Positions 52,395 through 61,099 of a stretch of DNA of 64,000 nucleotides are shown piece after piece. Both the position numbers and the translations under genes were made by a program. The notes beneath the pieces were generated by a model. It was not told the DNA's origin, made no database searches, and was given only the letters and a program-made list of their open reading frames with translations. Location of the stretch: positions 48,579 to 112,578 of the forward strand of contig CAZLVL010000008.1 of assembly GCA_964563155.1 (NCBI GenBank). Reading direction: 5' to 3'. Numbering within the stretch: position 1 is the stretch's first letter; each line of letters begins with the position of its first letter. This DNA comes from DUPQ01 sp964563155 (GTDB taxonomy: Bacteria; Bacillota; Clostridia; DUPQ01).

Positions 52395-53921
52395 CTACAA
52401 CAACTCCATAATGTAATAGGTTAATAATAGTTTGAAGCGGTTATCTCCCTTAGCAAGATCCATACCACATATTTTTTGGATTCTTGAAATCCTATGAACA
52501 ACGGTATTTCTGTGTAAATACAGCTTATCTGCGGTCATTGTCAAATTACCACCGCAAAGTAAGTATTCATATAATGTGGTGAAATAATCTGTTCCGTTAC
52601 GCAGATCATATTCTTTCACTTTACCCACGCTAGGATGACAAAAATCACCAACTTGCCCATCAAGGCTTTTTAGTAAATCGAATATATATAGTTGCTCATA
52701 GTCAAATAGAATTTCTCCTTTTTTTAGAACTTTTCCCAATTTTGATGCGGCCTGTGCTTGCAAATAATGGTTTCTAAACTCAATTACATCATTAAAAACA
52801 CGACTAACCCCTGCAGATAGATTGTTTTGTTTAAAAACATCACAGAGTACTTCTTTTGTTTCTGGCCACTGTTCAAATGTTTTCGATTCAAGCAATAATA
52901 CAATACCATCATTGTAAAAGACTGTTTTACAAGAGGGTAACATTGTCTCTAGTCTCCAACGCAGATAAGCGGAAAGATGAGATGCTCCACTATTTCCTTG
53001 TAAATTCGCAAATAGAACATAAAAATGCTTACTCTCTCCATGAAATAACTCCTCTATCCTCTCTCTTACAATGGTATCGTTTCCAGTTCTTTCATTAAGA
53101 AGATCCAGCAATAAATACTCATGCATAACACCTGTTACATTGTAGTAATTTTTATCCTTTTGCATTTCGGAAGCTAGCACATCGCAAAGTAGTTGGGCAA
53201 TTGATATGTCTTCTTGAGTAAGTTGACGATTATTTTCTAAAACACCTATATACCCTATAGTTTTATCCTTTACCTGTATTTTTCCCACTATTCGCTTAAG
53301 ATAATGAGGAGTATTAGGTGATACTAAGACTGGATGGGAGCTTTGTGTAACTTGCTCTACAATCCCTTCACGAACATACAATTCTAAATTCTTGTTATTG
53401 CCATATCCTAGGTTTTCAAGGTCATTCCAAAAGGTATCATCTATGTTGGTTCCTGCAGACGAAGCAAGGAGCCTTGAGGTTGCATCTATTAAAAATACAG
53501 GATTTCCTAAAATTTCTGAGCCTACCTGGACTATATAATTAAGTCCCTTCCCTCTTATTAAAGAATTCAAAAGAGCTGCAGAACTATCTATGAGCTTTCT
53601 ACTTGACTGGAAAAGATCAAGTAGAGTATTGAAAAGCCTGTTCATATCTGTATCAGATGAAAAAACTGCCACATCTGCTTTAAACAAACTATTATCAAAA
53701 GACGAGTCAGAAATCAAGATTAAACCAGCGTCCTCAATTAAGGAAGAAAACTCTAATACTATAGATACTTTTGCTACATACAAAATATCTTGCCCAATTA
53801 AACTCTCCTTACTGCTTAAAAACCGCACTTCTTTGTATTCACGCTCTGGCCATGCTTTGCTATATACCTTAAAATCATAATCAGACAACTTTGAAAGTAG
53901 TTTTTCAAACTTTAATCCCAT
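52395..53921 (-). CDS. PucR/CdaR-family transcriptional regulator
   Basis: 508 aa. An N-terminal region of about 130 residues, a GAF-like domain (about 125-255), a GGDEF-like CdaR domain in the middle, and a C-terminal PucR helix-turn-helix with GNLTMTADKLYLHRNTVVHRISRIQKICGMDL. Such regulators control catabolic genes in response to a small molecule. It is divergent from the OYE-family reductase gene 155 bases away, its probable target. ATG at 53921 has AGAGGTGA; the longer frame lacks support. Confidence 0.85.
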   Translation of the reverse strand: MGLKFEKLLSKLSDYDFKVYSKAWPEREYKEVRFLSSKESLIGQDILYVAKVSIVLEFSSLIEDAGLILISDSSFDNSLFKADVAVFSSDTDMNRLFNTLLDLFQSSRKLIDSSAALLNSLIRGKGLNYIVQVGSEILGNPVFLIDATSRLLASSAGTNIDDTFWNDLENLGYGNNKNLELYVREGIVEQVTQSSHPVLVSPNTPHYLKRIVGKIQVKDKTIGYIGVLENNRQLTQEDISIAQLLCDVLASEMQKDKNYYNVTGVMHEYLLLDLLNERTGNDTIVRERIEELFHGESKHFYVLFANLQGNSGASHLSAYLRWRLETMLPSCKTVFYNDGIVLLLESKTFEQWPETKEVLCDVFKQNNLSAGVSRVFNDVIEFRNHYLQAQAASKLGKVLKKGEILFDYEQLYIFDLLKSLDGQVGDFCHPSVGKVKEYDLRNGTDYFTTLYEYLLCGGNLTMTADKLYLHRNTVVHRISRIQKICGMDLAKGDNRFKLLLTYYIMELL

Positions 53922-53992
53922 ACAAATCACCTCTTTTTTATCATAGTGTAAAAATACCATATTGTCACCTTATTTTTGTATCTTTACACAAT

Positions 53993-54002
53993 GACATATG
54001 TC
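53993..54002. promoter_or_regulatory. GACATATGTC palindrome in the PucR-reductase intergenic region
   Basis: A perfect 10-bp palindrome roughly midway between two divergent genes. It is a candidate PucR binding site; no further copies were noted. Confidence 0.3.
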
Positions 54003-54076
54003 TTTTTCCTTGATAATATATTAACAATGTTATACATAATTAAATAATATAGAAGAGATATAAGGAGGATTTTCAA

Positions 54077-56014
54077 GTGTACGATAACTTATTTAAGCCA
54101 ATCAAACTTAGAGGTATGGAACTTAAAAATCGCGTAGTATTTCCCGCAATGGGAAGCGGTTTTCTTAAAAATGGCCATGTCACTGACACCTTCATCAATT
54201 ATCACGTAGCACGGGCTCTCGGTGGTAATGGTTTGAATATCACAGAAGCTGCCTCAGTGCATGCACCGTCAGCACCTCGAGATTTTCTTATGCGCATCTG
54301 TGATGACGATTGCAATCCAGGTCTAAAGCGTTTTACCGATGCCATTCATGAAGCTGGTGGAAAAGCATGTGTTCAACTTTGGCAAGGCGGTATCGCAGCG
54401 GTTTCGGGAGATCCACAAGCTTTGTGTTTTGTGCCTGTTGAAACTGATTTAGGAGGTTTTAAAGTACCTGGCGCTTCAGTGGAACTGATCAAGGAAGTAG
54501 TTGAGTCTTTCGGACAAGCTGCAAAACGTGCAGTTGAAACAGGTTTTGACTGTGTTGAGTTCCATGCTGCCCACGGCTATTCTCCACACTCATTTTTAAG
54601 TGGTGCAGTAAATAAAAGAACAGATGAATATGGTGGCTCTTTGGAAAACCGTGCCAGATATCCTCTAGAATGCATAAGAGAAATCCGCAAGAATATCCCT
54701 GATGATATGCCTCTTTTAATGCGAATTGTGCCTCATGACGACTACCTAGAAGATGGGCTAACTGTTGAAGAAATGGTTGAGTTTTGCAAAATGGCCAAAG
54801 ATGCAGGTGTGGATGTACTTGATGTATCAAGAGGTAATGCTCTTAGTGCTGGTGTTAAATTTGAGGTACCATCAATTGATTTACCTCGTGGCTTCAATGT
54901 TGATAATGCAGCACGTATTAAAAAAGAAACAGGTATGACAACAATAGCTGTGGGAAGAATTAACTCACCTGATCAAGCAGATGCGATCATATCAGAAGGA
55001 AAAGCGGATATGGTTGTAATGGGACGTGCACAAATTGCAGATCCAGAATTTTGCAAAAAGGCACAAGCTGGAAATGAAGATGATATTATTCGTTGTATCG
55101 CCTGTAATCAAGGTTGTGCAGATCGTTTTATGTCTGATGAAAAACTGGGATTGAGTTGTCTTAGAAATCCTTCAGTTGGACGGGAAAAAGAATTTGTACT
55201 TGAACCAGCAAAACAAGCAAAGAGAGTTTTGGTTGCAGGTGGAGGTCTTGCAGGTCTTGAAGCAGCTATTACTCTTAAAAAGAGAGGTCATATACCTATA
55301 CTAGTTGAAGAATCCGACCATCTAGGAGGTCAATTTATTCTTGCAGGTATGGCTCCTAGAAAAGATGAAATGAAAAATGCAGCTCTATCAAGAGCAAAAC
55401 AAGCTAAAGATATGGGTGTGGATATAAGGCTTAATACAAAAGCTGACCCTGCATTATTAGATGAAATAGGACCTGAAGCTGTTATTGTCGCTACAGGCGG
55501 CCAACCTATAAAACCCAATATCCCAGGTGGAGACCTTCCTAATGTTGTAGGCTCTTTTGATGTACTATCAGGGAAAAAGGAAGCTTCAGGTAATATCATT
55601 GTCATAGGAGGAGGACTTGTAGGTCTAGAAGTCGCTGAGTATTTAGCCCATGCCAATAAAGAAAACAAGATCACTATTATCGAAATGGCAAATCAAGTAG
55701 GTGCAGACTTAGGCTTATTTAGAAAGATATGTATAATGGAAAACCTCTATGTAATGGGGATTCAAAGCATTACTGAAGCAACCTGTAAAGAAATTACTGA
55801 AAATTCTGTAATAGTTGAAAAAAATGGCGAAGCCAAAGAGTTCCCATGTGATTATGTGGTTATGGCTGTAGGAACTGTATCAAGAGATTATAAACAAATT
55901 GAACAATATTGTGAAGACAAGGATATTCCCTACTACATAGTAGGAGATGCTAAAAAAGCCCGTCGTGCAATAGATGCAGTATATGAAGCAGCTGAAGCTG
56001 CAAGAGTCATCTAA
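54077..56014 (+). CDS. OYE-family enoate/2,4-dienoyl-CoA reductase (FMN, 4Fe-4S, FAD)
   Basis: 645 aa. Residues 1-340 form the FMN TIM barrel (LFKPIKLRGMELKNRVVFPAMG, CVEFHAAHGYSPHSFLSG, RTDEYGGSLENRARYP). The 4Fe-4S cluster is in CIACNQGCADRFMSDEKLGLSC. Residues 385-645 bind FAD and NAD(P)H (VLVAGGGLAGLEAAI, IVIGGGLVGLEVAEYLA). Members reduce C=C bonds of enoates, dienoyl-CoA or bile acids. The start is a GTG with AAGGAGG 8 bases before. The first half uses CGN arginine codons and is less AT-rich than the second half, which uses mainly AGA. Confidence 0.92.
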   Translation: MYDNLFKPIKLRGMELKNRVVFPAMGSGFLKNGHVTDTFINYHVARALGGNGLNITEAASVHAPSAPRDFLMRICDDDCNPGLKRFTDAIHEAGGKACVQLWQGGIAAVSGDPQALCFVPVETDLGGFKVPGASVELIKEVVESFGQAAKRAVETGFDCVEFHAAHGYSPHSFLSGAVNKRTDEYGGSLENRARYPLECIREIRKNIPDDMPLLMRIVPHDDYLEDGLTVEEMVEFCKMAKDAGVDVLDVSRGNALSAGVKFEVPSIDLPRGFNVDNAARIKKETGMTTIAVGRINSPDQADAIISEGKADMVVMGRAQIADPEFCKKAQAGNEDDIIRCIACNQGCADRFMSDEKLGLSCLRNPSVGREKEFVLEPAKQAKRVLVAGGGLAGLEAAITLKKRGHIPILVEESDHLGGQFILAGMAPRKDEMKNAALSRAKQAKDMGVDIRLNTKADPALLDEIGPEAVIVATGGQPIKPNIPGGDLPNVVGSFDVLSGKKEASGNIIVIGGGLVGLEVAEYLAHANKENKITIIEMANQVGADLGLFRKICIMENLYVMGIQSITEATCKEITENSVIVEKNGEAKEFPCDYVVMAVGTVSRDYKQIEQYCEDKDIPYYIVGDAKKARRAIDAVYEAAEAARVI

Positions 56015-56045
56015 GACAAGTAAATCTATAATAAATCATTTTTAA

Positions 56046-56080
56046 ACACCCGATCATTAATCCAAAGGTCGGGTGTTTTA
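56046..56080. terminator. Bidirectional terminator between convergent genes
   Basis: Perfect 10-bp stem AAACACCCGA and TCGGGTGTTT with a 15-base loop, between the OYE-family gene (plus) and the XRE gene (minus). T-rich on both exits. Confidence 0.8.
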
Positions 56081-56926
56081 CAGTATCTTTTCTTTTATAT
56101 ATTCTGTCAGCATTTTTCTATCAAGAAAGGGAGCAATAGGAATAATAGCATTTATTCCTTCTTCTTGTATAACCCTTTTTGCCAGTTGGTTAAGGTATTC
56201 CTTATTAATAAAAGGTGCAATGAATTCAAAATCCTTCAGACCATGATTTATATACTCATTTTCAGCAATTTCTATCAATGTATCTTTAGGGATAAAGGGT
56301 GCGATTTGGTCAAGAGCCGAGAGTCCACCTTTTTCATAAAAGATTAGGGCAAACTCACTTATATGCTTCTTACTGATAAAAGGAGCTATTTCCTCTATGC
56401 TCTTTCCTTCAGATACCATTTTATGGGCAATGCCATTTATGATATCCTCATCAATAAAGGGAGCTAGATCATCTAAATTTTGGTAATCTTGCTTATCTGC
56501 TGCTTTAAGAACAATTTGATTTAAAAGATCCCGACTTATAAATGGGATAATATCTGCTATCTCTGATAATTTTAAAGAAAGATTTACTTCCATCAAAAGT
56601 TCATCTGCCTGTAGTGGCTTTAATATTGGGGCTATTTTAATAAATTCTTCTGCCTCAACTATATTATTTTTAAGAAACTCATCAGTATTATCATTAACTA
56701 TACTTTCCAATATTTCCGATTTTTCGCCTAATAACTCATCAATAGTTACTCCAAAAAGTTGAGCCAATTCAGGCAACTTTGAAATATCTGGCATAGAAAG
56801 CCCTCTCTCCCAATTAGATACTGCTTGAAAACTGATGTTCATCCTGTCGGCAAGCTCCATTTGAGTCATATTCTGCGCTTTACGAAGCATTGATATCTTT
56901 TGTCCTATTTTTTCCATGTCAAACAT
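56078..56926 (-). CDS. XRE-family regulator with seven 28-residue APF repeats
   Basis: 282 aa. Residues 1-65 are an XRE helix-turn-helix (QKISMLRKAQNMTQMELADRMNISFQAVSNWERGLSMPDI). After a linker, about seven tandem repeats of 28 residues run to the end; each opens with x-x-x-I-A-P-F-I, as in EEIAPFISKK, DQIAPFIPKD and EFIAPFINKE. They should stack as a helical solenoid and act as a binding or oligomer surface. Function unknown. Of two near ATGs, 56926 has the better distance to AGGAG. Confidence 0.8.
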   Translation of the reverse strand: MFDMEKIGQKISMLRKAQNMTQMELADRMNISFQAVSNWERGLSMPDISKLPELAQLFGVTIDELLGEKSEILESIVNDNTDEFLKNNIVEAEEFIKIAPILKPLQADELLMEVNLSLKLSEIADIIPFISRDLLNQIVLKAADKQDYQNLDDLAPFIDEDIINGIAHKMVSEGKSIEEIAPFISKKHISEFALIFYEKGGLSALDQIAPFIPKDTLIEIAENEYINHGLKDFEFIAPFINKEYLNQLAKRVIQEEGINAIIPIAPFLDRKMLTEYIKEKIL

Positions 56927-57203
56927 AATCATTTTCTCCTATTACTCAGATAAAACCATTATAGCAATTATCCTTTTATAATCACTCAAGAGATACTTGA
57001 ATATGTCATTTTCTACTAAAGCCCTAGTTGAATCCAATTATTTTATTAAACTAATTGTAATGACAATTTTGGATATTGATTTAAATGCATGGTTTTGACT
57101 AATAAAAAGATAAAAACTTGAACTGCATCCTATGCTAGGATAGTCAAAATAGTGAAAACCATTAAGATCACTTTTTAATAATGCCAGGTATCTTATTATA
57201 TGT

Positions 57204-57520
57204 TTATTTTTCCCCGCTATGCCTTGCTTTTACTCTGGTAAAAACCTCTTCATGGCTATATCTTGCATCAGAAAGACTTGCTTCTTTATCAGCTTCATCT
57301 AATTTGAGTTCTATATTATCTTTCAATTCTTTATATTGCTGCATACCTAATACCACCCTTGTGACATAACCATTTTTAGCTAAATAAACCGATTATTATC
57401 TTCTCTAAGCATTTGCTTAAAATATTCTTGTCATAACATGTATCAATTTGTATCTGTTCTCTGATTGGGAATCAAAGCACTAAATAACATACCAAAATCA
57501 AAAGGCTATCCTAACAAATA
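57204..57520 (-). pseudogene. Frameshifted Phd/YefM-type antitoxin remnant
   Basis: Read on the minus strand, a 63-codon open stretch (57392 to 57204) encodes SVYLAKNGYVTRVVLGMQQY and ends in DARYSHEEVFTRVKARHSGEK, the C-terminal two thirds of a Phd/YefM-like antitoxin (compare PVYLTKNGY). Immediately upstream the frame is closed by TAA TAA; inserting one C at about 57391 would turn the junction into EDNNPVYLAKNGY. Further upstream the expected N-terminal DNA-binding part can be followed only across more frame breaks, starting perhaps near 57520. Just after the stop, a frame reads IIRYLALLKSDL, like the start of a RelE toxin, then degrades. This fills most of the 626-base gap between neighbouring genes. 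Confidence 0.55.
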
Positions 57521-57552
57521 ATATTTTGGAAATATGGATGATATAAATTGAT

Positions 57553-57852
57553 TTAATCCTCTCGTTCATAAATTATCCTCATATCTTGTAAAACATTTTT
57601 TCTAAATTGCTCTTTGGCTTCGTACTTTAAAGCATCAAAAGTTATCAAATCGACAGATTTATTAAATGCTTCTTCAAGGTCAATTTGTAAGCTGAAAAAA
57701 AGAATACCACGGGTATCAGGTAGAAATTCGATTAACATATCAATATCGCTACCCATAGCCATGTCACCACGGGCTGCTGAGCCAAAAAAAGCTGCTCGTT
57801 TAACTGGATATTTATTTATAACTCTAAGGGCAATAGATTTTATGTCATCCAT
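57553..57852 (-). CDS. MNT-type minimal nucleotidyltransferase (orphan antitoxin)
   Basis: 99 aa with the nucleotidyltransferase signature FFGSAARGDMAMGSDIDMLIEF and a second acidic strand VDLITFDALK. MntA proteins usually pair with a HEPN RNase and modify it to block toxicity. No HEPN gene is present on either side, so this copy is orphaned or its partner lies elsewhere. GGAGA precedes the ATG. It may still be an active transferase, since the G-S and D-x-D motifs are intact. Confidence 0.82.
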   Translation of the reverse strand: MDDIKSIALRVINKYPVKRAAFFGSAARGDMAMGSDIDMLIEFLPDTRGILFFSLQIDLEEAFNKSVDLITFDALKYEAKEQFRKNVLQDMRIIYERED

Positions 57853-58055
57853 AGCAAAGTCTCCGTTACTTTTACTAAAGTCATTTTATCAAAAAAAAAA
57901 GAAACTCTAGCAAAACCACCTCAAATTATCCCTCTTTTGCATTAAGTCTAACAATTAATTGCAAATATTTTAGTATGATGTTATTTTTTAAATCATAATT
58001 TGAACCCTAATACATGTATCATTCATTAAGATTCATCTATAATACCCCCTTAGAA

Positions 58056-59420
58056 CTATAGAAACATAGCCATATAAATTGGAAGATGCATTATACCATC
58101 TTTTTCCATAAGGTCTTTAGTGTAAAGGATATATGAGTTTCCAATTTTTGATGAGAATTTTACTTTAAATTTATCCAAAGATGAATGTGATATGTAGTTG
58201 CTAGACTTCACCTCTATGGGAGCAATTTTCTTATTCTCACCTATTAGAAAATCTATTTCCATATGATTTTCACGATTTTTGTTATCGCTACGTGAGTAAA
58301 AATATAGTTTATGCCCATTACTCCGTAGCATTTGAGCTACAATATTTTCCATAATCATACCTTCATTAATACCTAATTTATCAAATAAAATGGCTTTATA
58401 AAACTCATTTTCAATATATGAAGAGTCTGAAAAAGAATGAGTCACAAGAAGACCAGTATCTGCCATATAGCATTTCTGAGTAGTATAATCCGCACTCATA
58501 GCAAGTCCCACATTGGGATCTGTTGCATTAAAGCAAGCATTAACAATCATAGCTTCATTGAGCCAGATAAAAGAGTCTTCATAACCTCTAAAGCGTGCTT
58601 GTTTAGATATAGAGGATAACTGATATTTCTTTTCTTTTTTTGAAAGTTGCCCAGGGATTCCATCAAATACTGCAAAAACCTTGTCTTCATAACCTGCAGC
58701 AAATTTAGAAACATCATTACGATACAACCTTAATATACGTTGTTTAACAATATCAACCTTTTCAAAATCCTTTGTATTAACATATTCAACCACTGCTTGA
58801 GGCATTCCACCCACTAGAACATATTGTCTAAAATCATTCATGATTTTTCTATGTAGTGCTTGACCAAGTTTTGATTTAGTTTCATAGCATTGTTTAATAA
58901 GAGGTGTGGTTGCGTAATCATCCAAAGCCCACAAAAACTCTTCAAAATCAAGTGGAAACATTTCGATGTGCTCTTCTTCAGATGGGATAATAATATCCTG
59001 AACATTTTTCTTCAAACGGATCAAAGAACCTGTTTCTATATAATCAAAACGACCATCTGCAACGAAATATTTAATAAGCTGTCTAGCCCTTGGAAACTGT
59101 TGCACTTCATCAAATATGATAATTGACTCCCTTTCATGCAGTGTTACACCGTAAAAAGCTGAGAGTTTAGCAAAAAACAAATCTAGATTAGCACTATCTT
59201 GTTGGAATAAATCTAAGATATCTTTTGGTGCATTACCAAAATCAATAATAATATGACTTCTATATTCATTTTCAGCAAAAAGCTTACACAAAAAACTCTT
59301 ACCTACTCTACGGGCCCCATCAATCATTAGAGCAGAAGCTCCATTACTTTGGTTTTTCCATGTTAAAAGGTCATCATATATCTTTCTTTTTAAAATTAAT
59401 GATTCTTCCTTAATCTTCAC
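58056..59420 (-). CDS. AAA_14/DUF4143-type ATPase with PD-(D/E)XK-like C terminus (copy 4)
   Basis: 454 aa. Walker A IDGARRVGKSF near residue 35; Walker B IIIFDEVQQFPRARQLIKYF, then YIETGSLIRL. The middle contains QLSKKEKKYQLSSISKQARFRGYEDSFIWLNEAMIV, parallel to the same region of copy 1, and CYMADTGLLV. The C terminus reads MEIDFLIGENKKIAPIEVK. The start is a GTG at 59420 with AAGAGG nine bases before. Its promoter is covered by the first of three 33-base-phased repeats. Confidence 0.88.
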   Translation of the reverse strand: MKIKEESLILKRKIYDDLLTWKNQSNGASALMIDGARRVGKSFLCKLFAENEYRSHIIIDFGNAPKDILDLFQQDSANLDLFFAKLSAFYGVTLHERESIIIFDEVQQFPRARQLIKYFVADGRFDYIETGSLIRLKKNVQDIIIPSEEEHIEMFPLDFEEFLWALDDYATTPLIKQCYETKSKLGQALHRKIMNDFRQYVLVGGMPQAVVEYVNTKDFEKVDIVKQRILRLYRNDVSKFAAGYEDKVFAVFDGIPGQLSKKEKKYQLSSISKQARFRGYEDSFIWLNEAMIVNACFNATDPNVGLAMSADYTTQKCYMADTGLLVTHSFSDSSYIENEFYKAILFDKLGINEGMIMENIVAQMLRSNGHKLYFYSRSDNKNRENHMEIDFLIGENKKIAPIEVKSSNYISHSSLDKFKVKFSSKIGNSYILYTKDLMEKDGIMHLPIYMAMFL

Positions 59421-59461
59421 CTTATATACCTCTTTAAATAAAATCAGCTAGGAATATCAGT

Positions 59462-59490
59462 ATTATAATACATAAAGCACGAAAACGCAA
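59462..59490 (-). promoter_or_regulatory. Promoter of ATPase copy 4
   Basis: Minus strand: -35 TTGCGT (59485-59490), 17 bases, -10 TATAAT (59462-59467, perfect). The -35 lies inside the nearest repeat copy (59477-59492). Confidence 0.6.
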
Positions 59491-59558
59491 ACATTTTATT
59501 CAACATTTTGCACGAATACGCAAACTTTTTACTGGAAAATATGCACATAAACGCAAAC
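59477..59558. repeat. Three direct repeats at an exact 33-bp period
   Basis: GCACGAAAACGCAAAC (59477-59492), GCACGAATACGCAAAC (59510-59525) and GCACATAAACGCAAAC (59543-59558). Starts are exactly 33 bases apart, about three helical turns, so all copies face the same side of the DNA. The first copy covers the -35 of the ATPase gene. Likely an operator array; too short and too few for CRISPR. Confidence 0.8.
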
Positions 59559-59923
59559 ATTCAGCATCAAACTCAAATTAAGAGGCTACACCTAATTGAA
59601 TCATCTTTTAGAATCAAGCTATTTACAAGGACTAACATAAGTGTATAGTTTTTTAAAAATTAACAGAATTCTCAAAATCCAAAAGTTTTCAAATAGAAAA
59701 GATATAAGATTACATAGGTTTAATAAAATCTAGTTATGAAACCATGTAAAAAAAACAAACTCTAATGGAAAAGCTTATCTTGTATATGGTACACTTGTTA
59801 GGTAATTATTTTAAAGACAAATTTATATACTAAAAACTTTTGCACATGTATCATTTTGTGAAGTGCCTTAGGTGATTGATATGACCACGCATTTCACTAA
59901 ATAACAAATGAAAGGATGAATTT
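59559..59923. other. Gene-free stretch
   Basis: No coding frame of note. The only structure seen is an imperfect inverted repeat GTGAAGTGC (59858-59866) and GCATTTCAC (59889-59897) just before the zinc-ribbon gene, possibly part of its leader. Otherwise nothing recognised. Confidence 0.4.
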
Positions 59924-60700
59924 ATGATCTGTTCCAATTGTAAAGCCAATGTCAGTGAAGATACCACTTTTTGTCCCAATTGTGGTACAAAGATTCTTCA
60001 AGAGAGAAACACTTTTTGCACAACTTGTGGAAATAAAATACCTCCTGGTACAGCATTTTGTACCAACTGTGGTAGTGGCACAAATGTAAGCAATAATACA
60101 CAAGCTACCCCTCAAACCCTTAATAGTAAAAAAGAATCAACCTTGATTGGGTTTTCCCATGTTTATAACCATCCCGAAATAATTGCTGCAGCAAAAAAAG
60201 ATAGGAAAAGCTCCATTGGTTGTGTATGGATATTCTTTTTTATACCACTAATAGGGTTTCCAATTGCAGGGCTTACCATAGAAAGTTTTCCCTTTGGGGA
60301 ATCAGTCATTATTGGGATTGGCCTTTCTCTAATAATTCTTCTTTTAGGTCTTATAGCACTAAAAGGCTCAAGAAAACCCATGTGGGAAGGCAGTGTTACT
60401 AAAAAGTATAAAAAGAACAAGGTTAAGACTGAAAATAATGAAAACATATCTTACACCCTCTATACTGTGGAAATAAGGACTGATTCAGGTAAGAAAAAGA
60501 CCATAGTTGAAAGAGATGGTGATAGGGACATGTACAACTATCTTGCTGTGGGAGATCGTATAAGATATCATCCTAAATTTCGTACTTACGAAAAATATGA
60601 TAAGTCAAAAGATACTAATATTTACTGTAATATCTGTTCAACAGTCAATCCTATTAAAAATGACAGATGCAAAAAATGTAACAATTTATTATTCAAGTAA
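59924..60700 (+). CDS. Membrane zinc-ribbon protein
   Basis: 258 aa. Two CxxC zinc ribbons at the N terminus (ICSNCKANV...FCPNCGTK and FCTTCGNKI...FCTNCGSG), a polar linker, two membrane helices (about 95-120 and 125-145), a beta-rich domain with EGSVTKKYKK and RTDSGKKKTIVERDGD, and a third ribbon at the C terminus (YCNICSTVNPIKNDRCKKCNN). Such proteins are common and poorly characterised in Clostridia. 14 bases before the next zinc-ribbon gene, so one operon. AAAGGATG precedes the ATG. Confidence 0.7.
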   Translation: MICSNCKANVSEDTTFCPNCGTKILQERNTFCTTCGNKIPPGTAFCTNCGSGTNVSNNTQATPQTLNSKKESTLIGFSHVYNHPEIIAAAKKDRKSSIGCVWIFFFIPLIGFPIAGLTIESFPFGESVIIGIGLSLIILLLGLIALKGSRKPMWEGSVTKKYKKNKVKTENNENISYTLYTVEIRTDSGKKKTIVERDGDRDMYNYLAVGDRIRYHPKFRTYEKYDKSKDTNIYCNICSTVNPIKNDRCKKCNNLLFK

Positions 60701-60714
60701 AAAAGGAGTATGGT

Positions 60715-61077
60715 ATGAAAAAATTTAATACCTTGTTAGATGCTGCAAAAATGGCTTCCACCTTATACACAGGCTGGAGATTTGCTTATTCAGATGAAGA
60801 ATATGATATAGAGGGATTACTTGATATAGCCTCAATGCATGATTCAGAAAACCCAATAGATGAAGATAGTTTTTATGTAGTCTCTCTGGGTGGCGCCATA
60901 GGTCTTTGTCAGGACTCAAATGATATAGATTGGCTATTTATACAAAACCCTGATACTAAGGAGAATCTACCAGAAACCTATTCTCAATCCACTAGAGCTA
61001 AATTTTGCTTCAACTGTGGAAAACCAGTCTCACCTGGAGCAAATTTTTGCATGTCATGTGGGACTAGACTTGCCTAG
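60715..61077 (+). CDS. Small protein with C-terminal zinc ribbon
   Basis: 120 aa. An unrecognised N-terminal domain of about 90 residues (acidic, with DEEYDIEGLLDIASMHDS and YVVSLGGAIGLCQDSND) is followed by a zinc ribbon FCFNCGKPVSPGANFCMSCGTRLA. AAGGAG precedes the ATG. Probably translated with the upstream membrane zinc-ribbon gene. Function unknown. Confidence 0.65.
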   Translation: MKKFNTLLDAAKMASTLYTGWRFAYSDEEYDIEGLLDIASMHDSENPIDEDSFYVVSLGGAIGLCQDSNDIDWLFIQNPDTKENLPETYSQSTRAKFCFNCGKPVSPGANFCMSCGTRLA

Positions 61078-61099
61078 GTTAATAGTGGGTATTAATCTT

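Noticed and set aside
54489..54830. 113-codon minus-strand frame inside the OYE-family gene
   Set aside because: Antisense to well-conserved barrel sequence; no start signal. The His-rich product is an artefact of the complementary codons.
57181..57369. 62-codon plus-strand frame
   Set aside because: Lies opposite the decayed Phd/YefM antitoxin, whose residues are recognisable on the minus strand.
59477..59558. Possible CRISPR array
   Set aside because: Only three 16-bp units with 17-bp spacers, varied repeats, placed on a promoter; no cas genes in the window.
59736..59765. Short frame MKPCKKNKL in the gap before the zinc-ribbon genes
   Set aside because: No ribosome site and too short to support.
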